64,000 bases of DNA from Phycisphaerales bacterium (GTDB lineage: Bacteria > Planctomycetota > Phycisphaerae > Phycisphaerales > SM1A02): positions 121,536-185,535 of the forward strand of contig JAQWPT010000032.1 in the NCBI GenBank assembly GCA_029245245.1. Direction: 5' to 3'. The notes under the pieces are model-generated. The model was given only the letters and a program-made list of their open reading frames with translations. It did not search any database and had not been told where the DNA came from. Shown here in pieces: positions 17,375 to 27,083 of this stretch. The translations under genes and the position numbers were made by a program. How positions within the stretch are numbered: the first letter of the stretch is position 1; the number at the start of each line of letters is the position of its first letter.

Positions 17375-18607
17375 ATGCCACACGGACTACGCATCAGCCA
17401 TCCAGACCGCTTTGCACATCGCTCCGCCTTCATGGTGGCCGGCTTCGCCCTGCTGCTGACCACCCTCGGGTGCCAGCCCCCCAACAAGAGCACCTCCTCC
17501 GAACCGGAGAAGAATGCCCAGCGACTCGCTCGACAGCAGTCTGTGCGTGATCACCTCGAGCAGACCTACACCATTGGTCCCGTCACGGCCGCACAGTTCG
17601 GCTATGACGTCCAGTGGCAGTTCCCGGTCCCCGGCCAGAAGATCAACTTCATGACCCCGCAGGATGACCGTCTGTTCATCCTCACGGACATGAACGACCT
17701 GATCTGCCTGCAGGCGGACAACGGACGTCGAATCTGGACAGTATCGGTGGCCGGCACACTCCAGAATGTGCACTCTGTCACCTACCTGTCCTCCCAGGAA
17801 CTGGTCCTGGTCCTTGCCGACAACATGTTGCTGACGCTGGATTCCAACACCGGCATGACCCAGACAGCGATCATGGGCAAGTCACAACAGGACCTGGAGT
17901 GGCTTGCCAGTACCCCGGGCGCACTGCACGGTGAGTACCTGATCTACGGTTCACGCAGCGGCCAACTGATCTGGCAGGCCTGGCAGGTCGGCTTTGCATG
18001 GAAGGCCTACCAGGTCGCCCATGCCCTGCGACTGAGCCCGATCATCCGCAGCGGAGTCGTCTGCTGCACGAGCCCCGAGGGCATCGTCTCCGCCTTCACG
18101 GCCACCACGGCTTCTCAACTCTGGAACACTGAACTCCTGGACAACATCGTCGCCCCCCCTGCTGCAAGCGATCACGCCCTGTACGTCGCGGGCATCGATC
18201 AGCACCTGCGGGCCTTTGATCTCCACAGCGGTCGCACCCTCTGGCGCGTCCTGACGGAAAGTTCGCTCGTGGACAGTCCCGTCCTCATCGGACAGCACGT
18301 GTACCAGCAGATCCCGAACAAGGGACTTGCCGCCTTCGCGGCCCTGCCCGTCAACAAACTTGATGGCGAACGGACCTGGATCTGCCCCAGCAACACCGGC
18401 AGTGTCCTGACGCGAAACGGCAGCAACCTCATCACCTGGGACCCGAATTCACACACGATTGCCCGCGTTTCAGTAGCGCAGGGCACTGCAGTGAACTCCA
18501 AGGAGTTTCCCCGGATCACCGACGTGATTTCTGATGGGCTGGAAGAGGGAACACTGCTTGCCATCAGTGAAGATGGCCGACTTGTCTGCCTGAGCCCGCT
18601 GCGCTGA
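17375..18607 (+). CDS. PQQ-like beta-propeller lipoprotein
   Basis: 410 residues. After a basic N-terminal tail comes a hydrophobic segment ending LLLTTLGC, a likely lipobox, then a Ser/Glu linker. The rest has repeated PQQ-type strands: DLICLQADNGRRIWTVSV, LRAFDLHSGRTLWRVL, LVCLSPL. This resembles the BamB/PQQ-repeat fold, which in general serves as an interaction platform; nothing links it to outer-membrane protein assembly beyond that. purH follows after 26 nt on the same strand. Confidence 0.8.
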   Translation: MPHGLRISHPDRFAHRSAFMVAGFALLLTTLGCQPPNKSTSSEPEKNAQRLARQQSVRDHLEQTYTIGPVTAAQFGYDVQWQFPVPGQKINFMTPQDDRLFILTDMNDLICLQADNGRRIWTVSVAGTLQNVHSVTYLSSQELVLVLADNMLLTLDSNTGMTQTAIMGKSQQDLEWLASTPGALHGEYLIYGSRSGQLIWQAWQVGFAWKAYQVAHALRLSPIIRSGVVCCTSPEGIVSAFTATTASQLWNTELLDNIVAPPAASDHALYVAGIDQHLRAFDLHSGRTLWRVLTESSLVDSPVLIGQHVYQQIPNKGLAAFAALPVNKLDGERTWICPSNTGSVLTRNGSNLITWDPNSHTIARVSVAQGTAVNSKEFPRITDVISDGLEEGTLLAISEDGRLVCLSPLR

Positions 18608-18633
18608 TCCCAGCCGGAACCAACTACGCCCCC

Positions 18634-20220
18634 ATGGATCGCATCCCCATCACTCGAGCCCTCTTGTCCGTCAGCGACAAGACCGACCTGATCCCATTTG
18701 CGCGATCACTGTCCAACATGGGCGTCGAGCTGATCTCCACCGGCGGCACGGCCCGCGTCCTGTCCGAAGCCGGCCTTGACGTCACTCCCGTGCAGGATGT
18801 CACCGGGTTCCCCGAAATGCTCGACGGGCGTGTCAAGACACTCCACCCACTGGTCCATGGAGCCCTGCTTGGCCGCCCGGATCTCGAAGAACATGTCCAA
18901 TCGATGGACGAACACGGCATCGTTCCCATCCAGCTCGTCTGCATCAACCTCTATCCGTTTGAACAGACGATCCGGCGCGAGGACGTCACCGATGATGAAG
19001 CCATCGAGCAGATCGACATCGGCGGCCCCTCCATGATCCGTTCCGCGGCCAAGAACCACGCGTTCGTCAGCATCGTCACGGCACCGCAGCAGTACGACGA
19101 GGTGATCGACGACATCCGCCGAAACGAGGGGGCCTCGTCCACGCAGATGCGGCGGAAGTTGGCCTCCGCCGCCTTCACCCGGACCGCGACCTACGACACG
19201 GCCATCAGCGACTGGATGAGCCGCGAAGGCGACGACCCCTTCCCCCCCGTCCTCCATGTCACCGGTCGACGAAGTCGAATTCTCCGGTACGGCGAAAATC
19301 CTCACCAACGAAGCGCCCTGTACGCCACGCCCGGCGAAGGCGCCGTCCAACTCGCCTCGGCCCGACTCCGTTCCGGAAAGCCCCTGAGCTACAACAATCT
19401 CAACGATGCAGCCGGTGCACTGGCCCTCGTCAACGACCTGGCCATCGTCGCTCCCGACCAATGTGCCGCCACCGTCGTCAAGCACACCAACGCCTGCGGC
19501 GCATCGGTTGCCGATGGGGCCGTCGATGCATTCCTGGCCGCATGGGAAGGTGATCCCAGGGCCGGGTTCGGTGGCATCGTGGCCGTGAGCAGTCGAATCG
19601 ACGCCGAACTCGCCGCCACCATCTCCGACGGATCACGATTCCTTGAAGTGATCATCGCCCCCGCCTTCGACGAAGATGCGATCGAGATACTCGCCGAGCG
19701 ATGGAAGAATGCCCGGCTGCTGGAAGTCCCGGGCATCGGATCGCTGCAGCCACAGACCGCGACGATCCGAAGCATTCCCGGTGGCCTGCTCGTCCAGGAG
19801 CAGGATTCACTCATCGCCGACCCCACGAAGTGGTCCCATGCGGCGGGCCCCGCTCCGGACGACGCCATGCTCGAGGATGCCCGGTTGATCTGGATCGTCT
19901 GCAAGCACCTCTCGTCCAATGCCATCGCCATTGGTGGCGATGGCCGGCTCGTGGGCGCAGGCACGGGACAGGTCGATCGCATCGGAGCGTGCGCACTGGC
20001 CATCGAACGAGCCGGCGATGACCTCCTGCCGCTGACTCGGAAGGTCGCGGCCTCGGACGCCTTCTTCCCCTTCGCCGACGGCCCGACACTCCTTGCCGAC
20101 GCCGGCATCCAGTGCATCGTGCAACCCGGTGGCTCCAAACGCGACGACGAAACAATCGAACTGTGCAATGAACGCGACATCACCCTACTGCTGACAGGGG
20201 TACGTCACTTCAGGCATTGA
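18634..20220 (+). CDS. purH: Bifunctional AICAR formyltransferase / IMP cyclohydrolase
   Basis: Last two steps of purine synthesis to IMP. 528 residues, the usual full length. The cyclohydrolase part starts RALLSVSDKTDL and has STGGTARVL and VKTLHPLVHGALLG. The transformylase part has RYGENPHQRSALY, KHTNACGAS and the late DAFFPFADGP. It meets the convergent nuoB gene with a 6-nt gap. Possibly read through from the lipoprotein gene upstream. Confidence 0.96.
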   Translation: MDRIPITRALLSVSDKTDLIPFARSLSNMGVELISTGGTARVLSEAGLDVTPVQDVTGFPEMLDGRVKTLHPLVHGALLGRPDLEEHVQSMDEHGIVPIQLVCINLYPFEQTIRREDVTDDEAIEQIDIGGPSMIRSAAKNHAFVSIVTAPQQYDEVIDDIRRNEGASSTQMRRKLASAAFTRTATYDTAISDWMSREGDDPFPPVLHVTGRRSRILRYGENPHQRSALYATPGEGAVQLASARLRSGKPLSYNNLNDAAGALALVNDLAIVAPDQCAATVVKHTNACGASVADGAVDAFLAAWEGDPRAGFGGIVAVSSRIDAELAATISDGSRFLEVIIAPAFDEDAIEILAERWKNARLLEVPGIGSLQPQTATIRSIPGGLLVQEQDSLIADPTKWSHAAGPAPDDAMLEDARLIWIVCKHLSSNAIAIGGDGRLVGAGTGQVDRIGACALAIERAGDDLLPLTRKVAASDAFFPFADGPTLLADAGIQCIVQPGGSKRDDETIELCNERDITLLLTGVRHFRH

Positions 20221-20226
20221 TTCGCT

Positions 20227-20799
20227 TCAGCCCGTCGCCCCGATGCTGACATCAATGGGCTGGACGCTGGGCTGATGCGTGGGCTCGACCGCGATCTGCA
20301 GCGGCAGGCGTCGCCCCTGCCCGTCGTAGGGGATGTTGTCCTGGTCAATGATCCGCTGGATCGCCATGATGCCCTCGATGAGCATCTCGGGACGCGGCGG
20401 ACACCCTGGAACGTATACGTCGACCGGCACGTACTGGTCGATTCCCTGCACCACGGCGTAGGTATCGAACACGCCACCCGTGGAAGCACAGGCACCCATC
20501 GAGATGACCCACTTGGGCTCCGTCATCTGCTTGTAGATGTGCTGAAGCACGGGGAGCATCTTGACACTCACCCGCCCCGCCACGATCAACAGGTCGGCCT
20601 GTCGAGGGCTGAATCGAAAGACCTCCGCACCGAAACGCGAAAGGTCGAAACGGCTGGACGCCGTGGCCATCAACTCGATCCCACAGCATGCCGTGGCAAA
20701 CGGCATCGGCCAGATACTCGAACGGCGCGCCCAGTTGATCACGCGGTTGAGCTGCGTGGTGAGGATTCCGTCGACAGGAAGGGCGGCTTCGAGACCCAT
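20227..20799 (-). CDS. nuoB: NADH-quinone oxidoreductase subunit B
   Basis: Carries cluster N2, the last iron-sulfur cluster before quinone in complex I. 190 residues with the cluster Cys residues in [18 protein letters not shown] and [22 protein letters not shown] is the conserved N-terminal segment. An aggag ribosome-binding site precedes the ATG. It stands alone: nuoA, nuoC and nuoD are not adjacent, while nuoC is at 30892 on the other strand. Confidence 0.95.
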   Translation of the reverse strand: MGLEAALPVDGILTTQLNRVINWARRSSIWPMPFATACCGIELMATASSRFDLSRFGAEVFRFSPRQADLLIVAGRVSVKMLPVLQHIYKQMTEPKWVISMGACASTGGVFDTYAVVQGIDQYVPVDVYVPGCPPRPEMLIEGIMAIQRIIDQDNIPYDGQGRRLPLQIAVEPTHQPSVQPIDVSIGATG

Positions 20800-20882
20800 G
20801 GGTGCACTCCTGAACCGGTGAATCCGGTCCGCTGCGAGGACTCATGGTAGGCCCAAGGGCCGATGCACGCCACCGAAACTGG

Positions 20883-21263
20883 TCAGGCGGCTGCCGCTGC
20901 CTCGACCTGCGTGGCAGTGGCGGGCTTCGCCTCCAGGGTGAACAGCCTGTCGATCTTCAGCATTCTGAAGAGCTGAGCCAGTCTCCCTCGAAGTCCCACC
21001 AGGCTGGTGGGCACGCCGAATGCGTCAGCGGTATTGCGTATGTCGATGCACATCCCAAGCCCGACGCTCTGCATCATCTGGACGCTGGAGACGTCCAGGA
21101 CCATCGTGCGCAGGGACCGCCCATGCTCTCGCAGGGTGCGGTGCACCGAGGCCGCAATGATCGCCGCCTCATGATCACCGACCCGAGGGGCGGCGATGCA
21201 GACGTAATAGACGCCGTCCTTCAGAGACGTGCTGACGTACGGATTAAAGACGTTGCTGTTCAT
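20883..21263 (-). CDS. STAS domain protein (anti-anti-sigma factor type)
   Basis: 126 residues from MNSNVFNPYVSTSLKDG. The STAS core is visible: RTMVLDVSSVQMMQSVGLGM, in which the usual DSSGLG appears as QSVGLG, keeping the first Ser and losing the Asp and second Ser. It also has LVGLRGRLAQLFRML and an Ala-rich tail. STAS proteins take part in partner-switching with SpoIIE-type phosphatases; one is encoded at 15327. A ggag-type ribosome-binding site supports start 21263. It precedes nuoB on the same strand with an 83-nt gap. Confidence 0.85.
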   Translation of the reverse strand: MNSNVFNPYVSTSLKDGVYYVCIAAPRVGDHEAAIIAASVHRTLREHGRSLRTMVLDVSSVQMMQSVGLGMCIDIRNTADAFGVPTSLVGLRGRLAQLFRMLKIDRLFTLEAKPATATQVEAAAAA

Positions 21264-21533
21264 CTGGTTCTCTCCCTGATCTTGCCCGGTTTCTCTCACT
21301 CCTCTCCCATCGTGCGGATCCCATCTCGTCATAAGAGGTGCCATCAAAGGCCCGCCTGTGATGACCCGCTGAGCCCGGGAAACCCTCCCAGACCGACCAG
21401 ACGGACTGCCCATCACGCTTTATCGGCCCTGAAATGATCTCAAATCCGATCTGCAAGAATGAAACAAGGGCGCTGCATGCTTCTCGCCACTGGTTCGTTC
21501 TTCCAACGAAATCCACCACCGGAACCCCTCCCC
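21264..21533. other. Divergent intergenic region
   Basis: 270 nt between the STAS gene (minus) and the HExxH protein gene (plus). It must hold two promoters, but I cannot pick out a convincing one on either strand. The frame upstream of 21534 is open back to 21459, so a longer N-terminus is formally possible. No RNA gene or repeat seen. Confidence 0.5.
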
Positions 21534-22703
21534 ATGATTCATGCCCTGGCACTCACGATCCTCCTTGGCAGCCCTGCACTGGCCGCTGAGCCGGCCACCC
21601 CTGCCACCGCGCAACTGCCTCCCGCTCCAGGTTCCAAGATGGAGCCGGTGAAGCCACAAGAGTTCACCCTCGTCCAGCGACCCATCCAGGAAGTGCTGCA
21701 ACGGGCCCAGTCCTGCCTGGACGATTCCTTCAAGGCCCACGAGGACCGGTTCTGGGTCATCCTCACCAACGCGGATTACAAGAGCATCAGCCACATCGGC
21801 CGTGATCTCAAGGCCACCCGTCACCAGTTCACACGCCTCTGCCAGGTCCTCGGTTCCGCACGCCCCATGCCCAAGTACAAGATGCTCTGCATCGTGTTCA
21901 CCGAACAGAAAGACTTCATCAAGTTCTCCTCCACCTGCGGCATCAGTGCCGGCCTCACAGCCGGCATCCACGGATACTTCTCACCTGCCGACCAGTGGAT
22001 CGTCTTCTACGAACCCCGCGGCATGCCGATGTTCAAGGAAGCCCGCGATGGACTGGCCAAGTCCGAGGAGGGTCTGGCGAAGTTCGAAGCCGAGAAGACC
22101 GACGACCCCGTCGAGAAGGCTCGCCAACGGAAAATGGCGGAATCCTGGGCGGAGCAGCTCGATCAACGCCACCATGATCTCAATGATTTCGAGCAGGAAC
22201 TGCAGACTTCGATCACCGTTCACGAAGCGTTCCACCAGCTCAGCTGGCTGTCGGGCTTCGTAGACAACCGGGGAGGATGGGCCTACTGGCTCCACGAAGG
22301 ATTTGCCACGAGTTTTGAAACGGATGACACCGCCTACGCATTCGGGCCGGCTCAGGAATCGACCATGCGGCGTGATGCATTCCAGCAGATGCTCGCGGAC
22401 AACGACCTGCTCCCGCTGCGGACGCTGCTTGCCTTCCGGAGTTTTGGAGCACTCCCACCGGATCGAGTCAGCGTGTTCTACCAGCAGTCCTACGCGTTGG
22501 TGCGGTGGCTCTATCGATTTCGACGCACCCAACTCAACGGCTACCTTCGTTCCCTGCGCATGCGGGAGGACCTCGTCTTTCCAGATGACGATCTGAAGAT
22601 CTTCCAGGAACACTTCGGGCCCATCGATCGACTGGAACGCCGCTGGCTGCAAGACGAGATGGATGACTGGAGCGTCAAGCAGGCGAAGCCGAGTCGCCCC
22701 TGA
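21534..22703 (+). CDS. Secreted HExxH metalloprotease-like protein (DUF1570-like)
   Basis: 389 residues from MIHALALTILLGSPALAAEP, a clear signal peptide. A zinc-peptidase signature is present: HEAFHQL (HExxH) in the middle third, followed some 20 residues later by WLHEGFATSFE, which supplies a Glu as in gluzincins. A helical insert (residues about 165-215) precedes the HExxH. This arrangement fits the DUF1570-type proteins common in planctomycetes, which are predicted but not proven peptidases. The 3' end overlaps the convergent YihY gene by 29 nt. Confidence 0.75.
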   Translation: MIHALALTILLGSPALAAEPATPATAQLPPAPGSKMEPVKPQEFTLVQRPIQEVLQRAQSCLDDSFKAHEDRFWVILTNADYKSISHIGRDLKATRHQFTRLCQVLGSARPMPKYKMLCIVFTEQKDFIKFSSTCGISAGLTAGIHGYFSPADQWIVFYEPRGMPMFKEARDGLAKSEEGLAKFEAEKTDDPVEKARQRKMAESWAEQLDQRHHDLNDFEQELQTSITVHEAFHQLSWLSGFVDNRGGWAYWLHEGFATSFETDDTAYAFGPAQESTMRRDAFQQMLADNDLLPLRTLLAFRSFGALPPDRVSVFYQQSYALVRWLYRFRRTQLNGYLRSLRMREDLVFPDDDLKIFQEHFGPIDRLERRWLQDEMDDWSVKQAKPSRP

Positions 22704-23667
22704 GTCGATCCCGTTGACGGAGATCCGACAGTCGCTGTGAAACCATGGTGATCTCCAGGCCGTACAGCACCGACAGCCACATCAGGTACATCCAGAACAT
22801 GAAGACCGGGACGAATCCGAGACTGCCCCCCAGCGGACTCGATCGCACGGCGCCGTCGATGTACAACGTGAGCATCCACTGGCCCGCCAGCAGCAGCATG
22901 GTGGCTGAAGCCGCTCCGAGCATTGCCGGTCGCGGCCGGACCTCCCTCGCTGGAATGCACCGGTAGCAAAGCTGCAGCAGCCACCAGAGCATGATGATCG
23001 ATGTCACCGATTGGAGCAATGGCGCCACCCATGGCCAGAACTCGATCATGGCGGCCGCCTCCTCGATCATGCGATCCAGCAACCACACTGCGATGACCGT
23101 CAAGAGCGGAGCGACCAGGATCACACCGATGTAGATCCAGATCCGTCGCTTGATCCACCCCGACGGGGTTGAACGACTGATGATGTTGAAGGTGGCATCC
23201 ACTTCCTCGACGAGACGGAAGGCCGAGTAGAGCACCACGGCCAGACCGATCCAGGTCAGCCCCGTCAGGTCCATCGCCATGGCCTGTTCGGCGAGCTGGT
23301 GGACCCACTGCACGAGGTCGACAGCCTCCGTCCCGCTCCCGGAGGGCACACCGATGCTGATGTCCTCCAGGTGAAACCACTTGGTCAGATCGTCGACGCT
23401 GTCAACGAATGTCTTCTCACTGATCATCGCCTTGGTCAGCGAAGCCGCAAGGACGAGCATCGGCAGCATGGAGAAGAGCGTCCGAAACGTCAGCGCCGCA
23501 GCATTGGAACCGGCACGATCCCTGCGCAACTGGCGATAGGCGGTCACCCACAACTGCCACATGAATCGAACGAATCGCTGGCCACGAGTCAACTCGGCCT
23601 GCGGGATCCGCTCGATCTTGCGAAGGAACTCACGCAACTGGTTGATCCTGCCACCGGCCACGCTCAC
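22675..23667 (-). CDS. YihY/BrkB family inner-membrane protein
   Basis: 330 residues with about six transmembrane helices. The family block NAAALTFRTLFSMLPMLVLA is near residue 60, with ISRSTPSGWIKRRIWIYIG and GSLGFVPVFMFWMYLMWLSVL further on. Once annotated as ribonuclease BN, the family is now regarded as a transporter or envelope protein of unknown role. The start is a GTG at 23667. The upstream gene on the same strand ends 25 nt away, so the two form a pair. The end overlaps the convergent gene by 29 nt. Confidence 0.88.
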   Translation of the reverse strand: MSVAGGRINQLREFLRKIERIPQAELTRGQRFVRFMWQLWVTAYRQLRRDRAGSNAAALTFRTLFSMLPMLVLAASLTKAMISEKTFVDSVDDLTKWFHLEDISIGVPSGSGTEAVDLVQWVHQLAEQAMAMDLTGLTWIGLAVVLYSAFRLVEEVDATFNIISRSTPSGWIKRRIWIYIGVILVAPLLTVIAVWLLDRMIEEAAAMIEFWPWVAPLLQSVTSIIMLWWLLQLCYRCIPAREVRPRPAMLGAASATMLLLAGQWMLTLYIDGAVRSSPLGGSLGFVPVFMFWMYLMWLSVLYGLEITMVSQRLSDLRQRDRLRGDSASPA

Positions 23668-23692
23668 CCCTGTCGTGACGCCAAGCGTCGTT

Positions 23693-24058
23693 TCAAGAAC
23701 CGTACTGGGCGACGAATGCGATCATGACGGCGACCCAGGCCACGCCGTTGAGGGTGGCCCCGATCACGGCCGGCTCATGGCTCTCCCCACTGGTGGTGGT
23801 GCCGATGAGCCCGACGACGAATCCAATGATTGCAGCCAGGCCGCCAAATGCCATGATGATGGCAATGGTGAACGTGCCCCAGGTGATCCCCGCCGACGGA
23901 TCAAGGACCTGATGCGGGGCACTGTTCCACGGCACTCCAAGTACTCCAAAGCCGATGATCGGAGTGAAGATCTCCACGCACCAGACAATCACGCCAATCG
24001 CCAGGGACGCAGGCCCCAGTGGAGAAACGCGTCCAGGAGCAAGAACCGCATGAGCCAT
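23693..24058 (-). CDS. Small membrane protein of unknown function
   Basis: 121 residues with three hydrophobic segments (LAIGVIVWCVEIFTPIIGF, FTIAIIMAFGGLAAIIGFVV, ATLNGVAWVAVMIAFVA). No known motif. The start MAHAVLAPG at 24058 has an agggg ribosome-binding site 8 nt upstream; a TTGACA lies just before that. It sits 25 nt before the YihY gene and is probably transcribed with it. Confidence 0.65.
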   Translation of the reverse strand: MAHAVLAPGRVSPLGPASLAIGVIVWCVEIFTPIIGFGVLGVPWNSAPHQVLDPSAGITWGTFTIAIIMAFGGLAAIIGFVVGLIGTTTSGESHEPAVIGATLNGVAWVAVMIAFVAQYGS

Positions 24059-24182
24059 GATCAGATCCCCTTGTACTGTCAATCCCTTATCGGCACATGG
24101 TCGCAGGACCGACCAACGCACGGCTGGCACCCGCCGGCGACCCCCGGTAGCCTACTCGATTCGAAACACACGGATCCTCACC

Positions 24183-25076
24183 ATGCCTCCCCAGGATGAC
24201 TTTCAACTGCCACCGCCCCCCCCGCCACCGGCCGACCCTGGTGCCGGCTGGAGCAGCGTGGCCGGTGATGATGAGGGGAATGACGGCAGCGCCTATCGTG
24301 AAGCCTCTCGTGGTCAGCGGCTGCAGAAAGTCATGGCTGCCGCCGGAGCCGCCTCCCGGCGTGACTGCGAGGAACTGATCCTCAGCGGCGAAGTGCATGT
24401 CAACGGCACCCTGGTGAACTGGCTGCCGGCATGGGTGGACCCGCAGAGGGATCACATCGTGGTCTCCGGGGAAGGGCTGCGCACCAATACTCCCCTTGTG
24501 CATGTGCTGCTGTTCAAACCCCGAGGCGTGGTCTGCTCCAACGACGACCCGGGTGATCGACGGCGTGCGATCGATCTCGTGAAGCATCCCTCCAAGGCCC
24601 GGCTGTTCCCGGTGGGCCGCCTCGACATCGATTCCTCCGGCCTGCTGATCCTGACCAACGACGGTGAACTGGCTGCCCGCCTGACCCACCCCCGACATGG
24701 CATCCGAAAGGAATACGAGGTCAACGTCCAGGGCGAACTCACCGATCGGGAAATTCTTCGACTCCAACGCGGCATCCTGCTGACCACCCGGCGCCGCTCG
24801 CGACGTCGCCAGGGGGGACCGGAAGCCGTCAAGCGACATGCCGCGTCATCGATCGAACTGATCCACCGGGACCGGGACCGCACTCGACTCAAGATCGTGC
24901 TTGCGGAAGGTCGAAATCGCCAGATCCGCCGCATGATGGCCAAGTTGGATCACCCGGTGAAGAAGCTTCGCCGGACGAAACTCGGCCCCTTGACCCTCAA
25001 GGGACTCAAGCCGGGCTACTGGCGTGAACTGACCACCGGCGAAGTCGATGTGCTCCGTCGAATCGGCAAGGATTGA
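24183..25076 (+). CDS. rluB: rRNA pseudouridine synthase, RsuA/RluB family
   Basis: 297 residues. A proline-rich N-terminal tail is followed by an S4 RNA-binding domain (RLQKVMAAAGAASRRDCEELI) and the catalytic domain with GRLDIDSSGLLILTNDGE, containing the catalytic Asp. RKEYEVNVQGELT and NRQIRRMMAKL are also typical. The family modifies 23S or 16S rRNA; RluB is the best fit, but RsuA/RluE specificity cannot be excluded. An insert of basic residues (TTRRRSRRRQGG) interrupts the catalytic domain. It ends back-to-back with scpA at a shared TGATCA. Confidence 0.88.
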   Translation: MPPQDDFQLPPPPPPPADPGAGWSSVAGDDEGNDGSAYREASRGQRLQKVMAAAGAASRRDCEELILSGEVHVNGTLVNWLPAWVDPQRDHIVVSGEGLRTNTPLVHVLLFKPRGVVCSNDDPGDRRRAIDLVKHPSKARLFPVGRLDIDSSGLLILTNDGELAARLTHPRHGIRKEYEVNVQGELTDREILRLQRGILLTTRRRSRRRQGGPEAVKRHAASSIELIHRDRDRTRLKIVLAEGRNRQIRRMMAKLDHPVKKLRRTKLGPLTLKGLKPGYWRELTTGEVDVLRRIGKD

Positions 25077-25910
25077 TCACGCATCGCCGGCGGAGTCCTC
25101 TTCCACCGGTTCGTCTTGGAAGACCTCTCGCTCGATCCAGTCGGATTCGCTGCGAAGTTCCAGGGTGATGGGTTCACCCCACTGCTCCTGCTGGCACGAG
25201 ATGCGATGGGTGCGGACAAGTTCGAGCAGCCCGAGAAACAGGCCCAGTCGCTGGGACGGGGTTCGGCCTGCGAACGTTTCCTGCAATGACAGCGTGCTTC
25301 CACCACGACGCTGCAACCGGTCCATGAGATCCTGCTGGTAGAGCTCGATGGGAACTTCGTCCATGGCGACGTGGTGGTCACCGAGTCGATCAAAATCGAT
25401 CGCCGATGCAATGTCCTCGTAGGAATCCGCCAGGTCCATGACGTGGACATCCTCCAGATCGAGGCCGTCGGTGTCGTCGACACGCATTGCCTCATCGGAG
25501 GGCCGAATGCGGACACGGACGCGACGCTCCTGGGCGGTGCGGCGTCCCTCCAGTTCTTCGGTGGCGGTGCGGATGCGCTGGTAGGCCAGCAGTTGCTGGA
25601 CCAGGTCCTGCCGCGGATCGGTGAGGTTGTCACCCACGCCCTCCTCGCCCTCGCTTCCCTCGGTCTGGACCGGGGCCAGGGTGCGGGACTTGAGTTCCAT
25701 CAGGGTGGCCGCCATGACCAGGAAATCACCCGCCAACTCCATGTCCACCGCGTCCACCTGCCTCAGAACCAGCAGGTACTGGTCCGTGATCTTGGCGATG
25801 GGAATATCCTGAATATCCACTTCTGCACGGTGAATCAGGTGCAGAAGCAGGTCCAGTGGCCCCTCGAAGGAGTCAAGTTGGATGGTGTAGTCTTCCTGGA
25901 TCGAGGGCAT
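25077..25910 (-). CDS. scpA: Segregation and condensation protein A
   Basis: Kleisin subunit of the bacterial condensin (SMC-ScpAB). 277 residues from MPSIQEDYTIQLDSFEGP, with the family signature FEGPLDLLLHLI and VMAATLMELKSRTL, then an acidic linker and LVQQLLAYQRIR. scpB is not adjacent; rluB, which often follows scpB, is convergent with it here. A long open frame upstream of 25910 is antisense to kdsD and not used. Confidence 0.92.
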   Translation of the reverse strand: MPSIQEDYTIQLDSFEGPLDLLLHLIHRAEVDIQDIPIAKITDQYLLVLRQVDAVDMELAGDFLVMAATLMELKSRTLAPVQTEGSEGEEGVGDNLTDPRQDLVQQLLAYQRIRTATEELEGRRTAQERRVRVRIRPSDEAMRVDDTDGLDLEDVHVMDLADSYEDIASAIDFDRLGDHHVAMDEVPIELYQQDLMDRLQRRGGSTLSLQETFAGRTPSQRLGLFLGLLELVRTHRISCQQEQWGEPITLELRSESDWIEREVFQDEPVEEDSAGDA

Positions 25911-25977
25911 GCGTGTCCGTCTCCGGGTGGGCGGGGAGGAATGGACCGGTTCCCGGTACAATGGTGGCCGAGGAACC

Positions 25978-27060
25978 GTGCCTCCATCATACCGGACGAT
26001 GACTGCTTCCCCATCCAATTCGCCGGGCCAGGACGATCTCTCCTTGAAACGAGAGGAAGCCACTGCGTGCATCACCGATGTGCTGCGGTGCGAAGCCGAG
26101 GCCATCGAGCGGATCGCCGATTCCATCGCCGCCGACCCCAGTGGGGCCGAGGCCGCACGCTGGGAGGCTGCCGTCGAACTGATCGCCTCCTGCGACGGGC
26201 ATGTCGTCGTCAGCGGCATGGGCAAATCAGGACTGATCGGGGCCAAGATCTCGGCCACCTTCAGCAGCCTGGGCATCCCCTCGAACGTGCTGCACCCCGC
26301 CGAAGCGGTCCATGGAGACCTTGGCCGCATTCGAAAGGGTGACGTGGTCATGCTCCTGTCCTACTCGGGCACGACCGAGGAGGTCCTGAATCTCGCGGCG
26401 ATCCTCAAGGCCGACGAGGTCCCGCGGCTGGGCATCTCCGCTCGACACGATTCCCACCTCGCCGAACTCTGCGACGTGCACCTGGCACTGGGTGACCTGG
26501 AAGAGGCAGGCACACTGAACCTGGCCCCCACCACCTCGACCACGGCCTGCCTGGCCTGTGGCGATGCCCTGGCCATGGCTGCGGCCGGCCACCGACGACT
26601 GACGGAGGACCAGTTCCACCGCCATCATCCCGGAGGGCTGCTTGGCAGCAGCCTCCGGAGCATTGAAGAGGTGATGCGACTGCGTGTCGGGGACAACCTC
26701 CCCGTCCTCTGCCAGGACCTGAGCGTCCGGGATGCCCTCCACGAGGCGTGGAGCGGCGAGGGACAGCGTCGAGCCGGAGCCATCGTGCTCGTCGACCAGA
26801 CCGGCCGGCTCAGCGGCATCTTCACCGACGGTGATCTGCGTCGCCTGATGATGGAGGGTGCCGAGGGACTGGATCGGCCAATGAAGGACGTGATGACCAA
26901 CCGCCCCCGCTGCCTGACCCTGGAGGATCGCGTGCGTGACGCTCGGCAACTGATCGCCGAACACCGCATCGACGAGATTCCCGTAGTCGACGCCGGTGGG
27001 AAGCCCATGGGGCTCATCGATGTGCAGGACCTGATCACGATGAAGATCGTCCAGGAGTGA
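25978..27060 (+). CDS. kdsD: Arabinose-5-phosphate isomerase
   Basis: Makes arabinose-5-phosphate, the KdsA substrate. It has an N-terminal SIS domain (VVVSGMGKSGLIGAKISATF, HGDLGRIRKGDVVMLLSYSG) and two CBS domains (VRDALHEAW...GIFTDGDLRRL and VRDARQLIAEHRIDEIPVVD), the KdsD layout. Two starts are possible: GTG 25978 (360 residues, with a gagg 4 nt upstream) or ATG 25999 (353 residues). A TACAAT -10 lies at 25957-25962. First gene of the kdsD-kdsC-lpt set. Confidence 0.93.
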   Translation: MPPSYRTMTASPSNSPGQDDLSLKREEATACITDVLRCEAEAIERIADSIAADPSGAEAARWEAAVELIASCDGHVVVSGMGKSGLIGAKISATFSSLGIPSNVLHPAEAVHGDLGRIRKGDVVMLLSYSGTTEEVLNLAAILKADEVPRLGISARHDSHLAELCDVHLALGDLEEAGTLNLAPTTSTTACLACGDALAMAAAGHRRLTEDQFHRHHPGGLLGSSLRSIEEVMRLRVGDNLPVLCQDLSVRDALHEAWSGEGQRRAGAIVLVDQTGRLSGIFTDGDLRRLMMEGAEGLDRPMKDVMTNRPRCLTLEDRVRDARQLIAEHRIDEIPVVDAGGKPMGLIDVQDLITMKIVQE

Positions 27061-27083
27061 CCACCCCACCGGCGGTCACGCCC

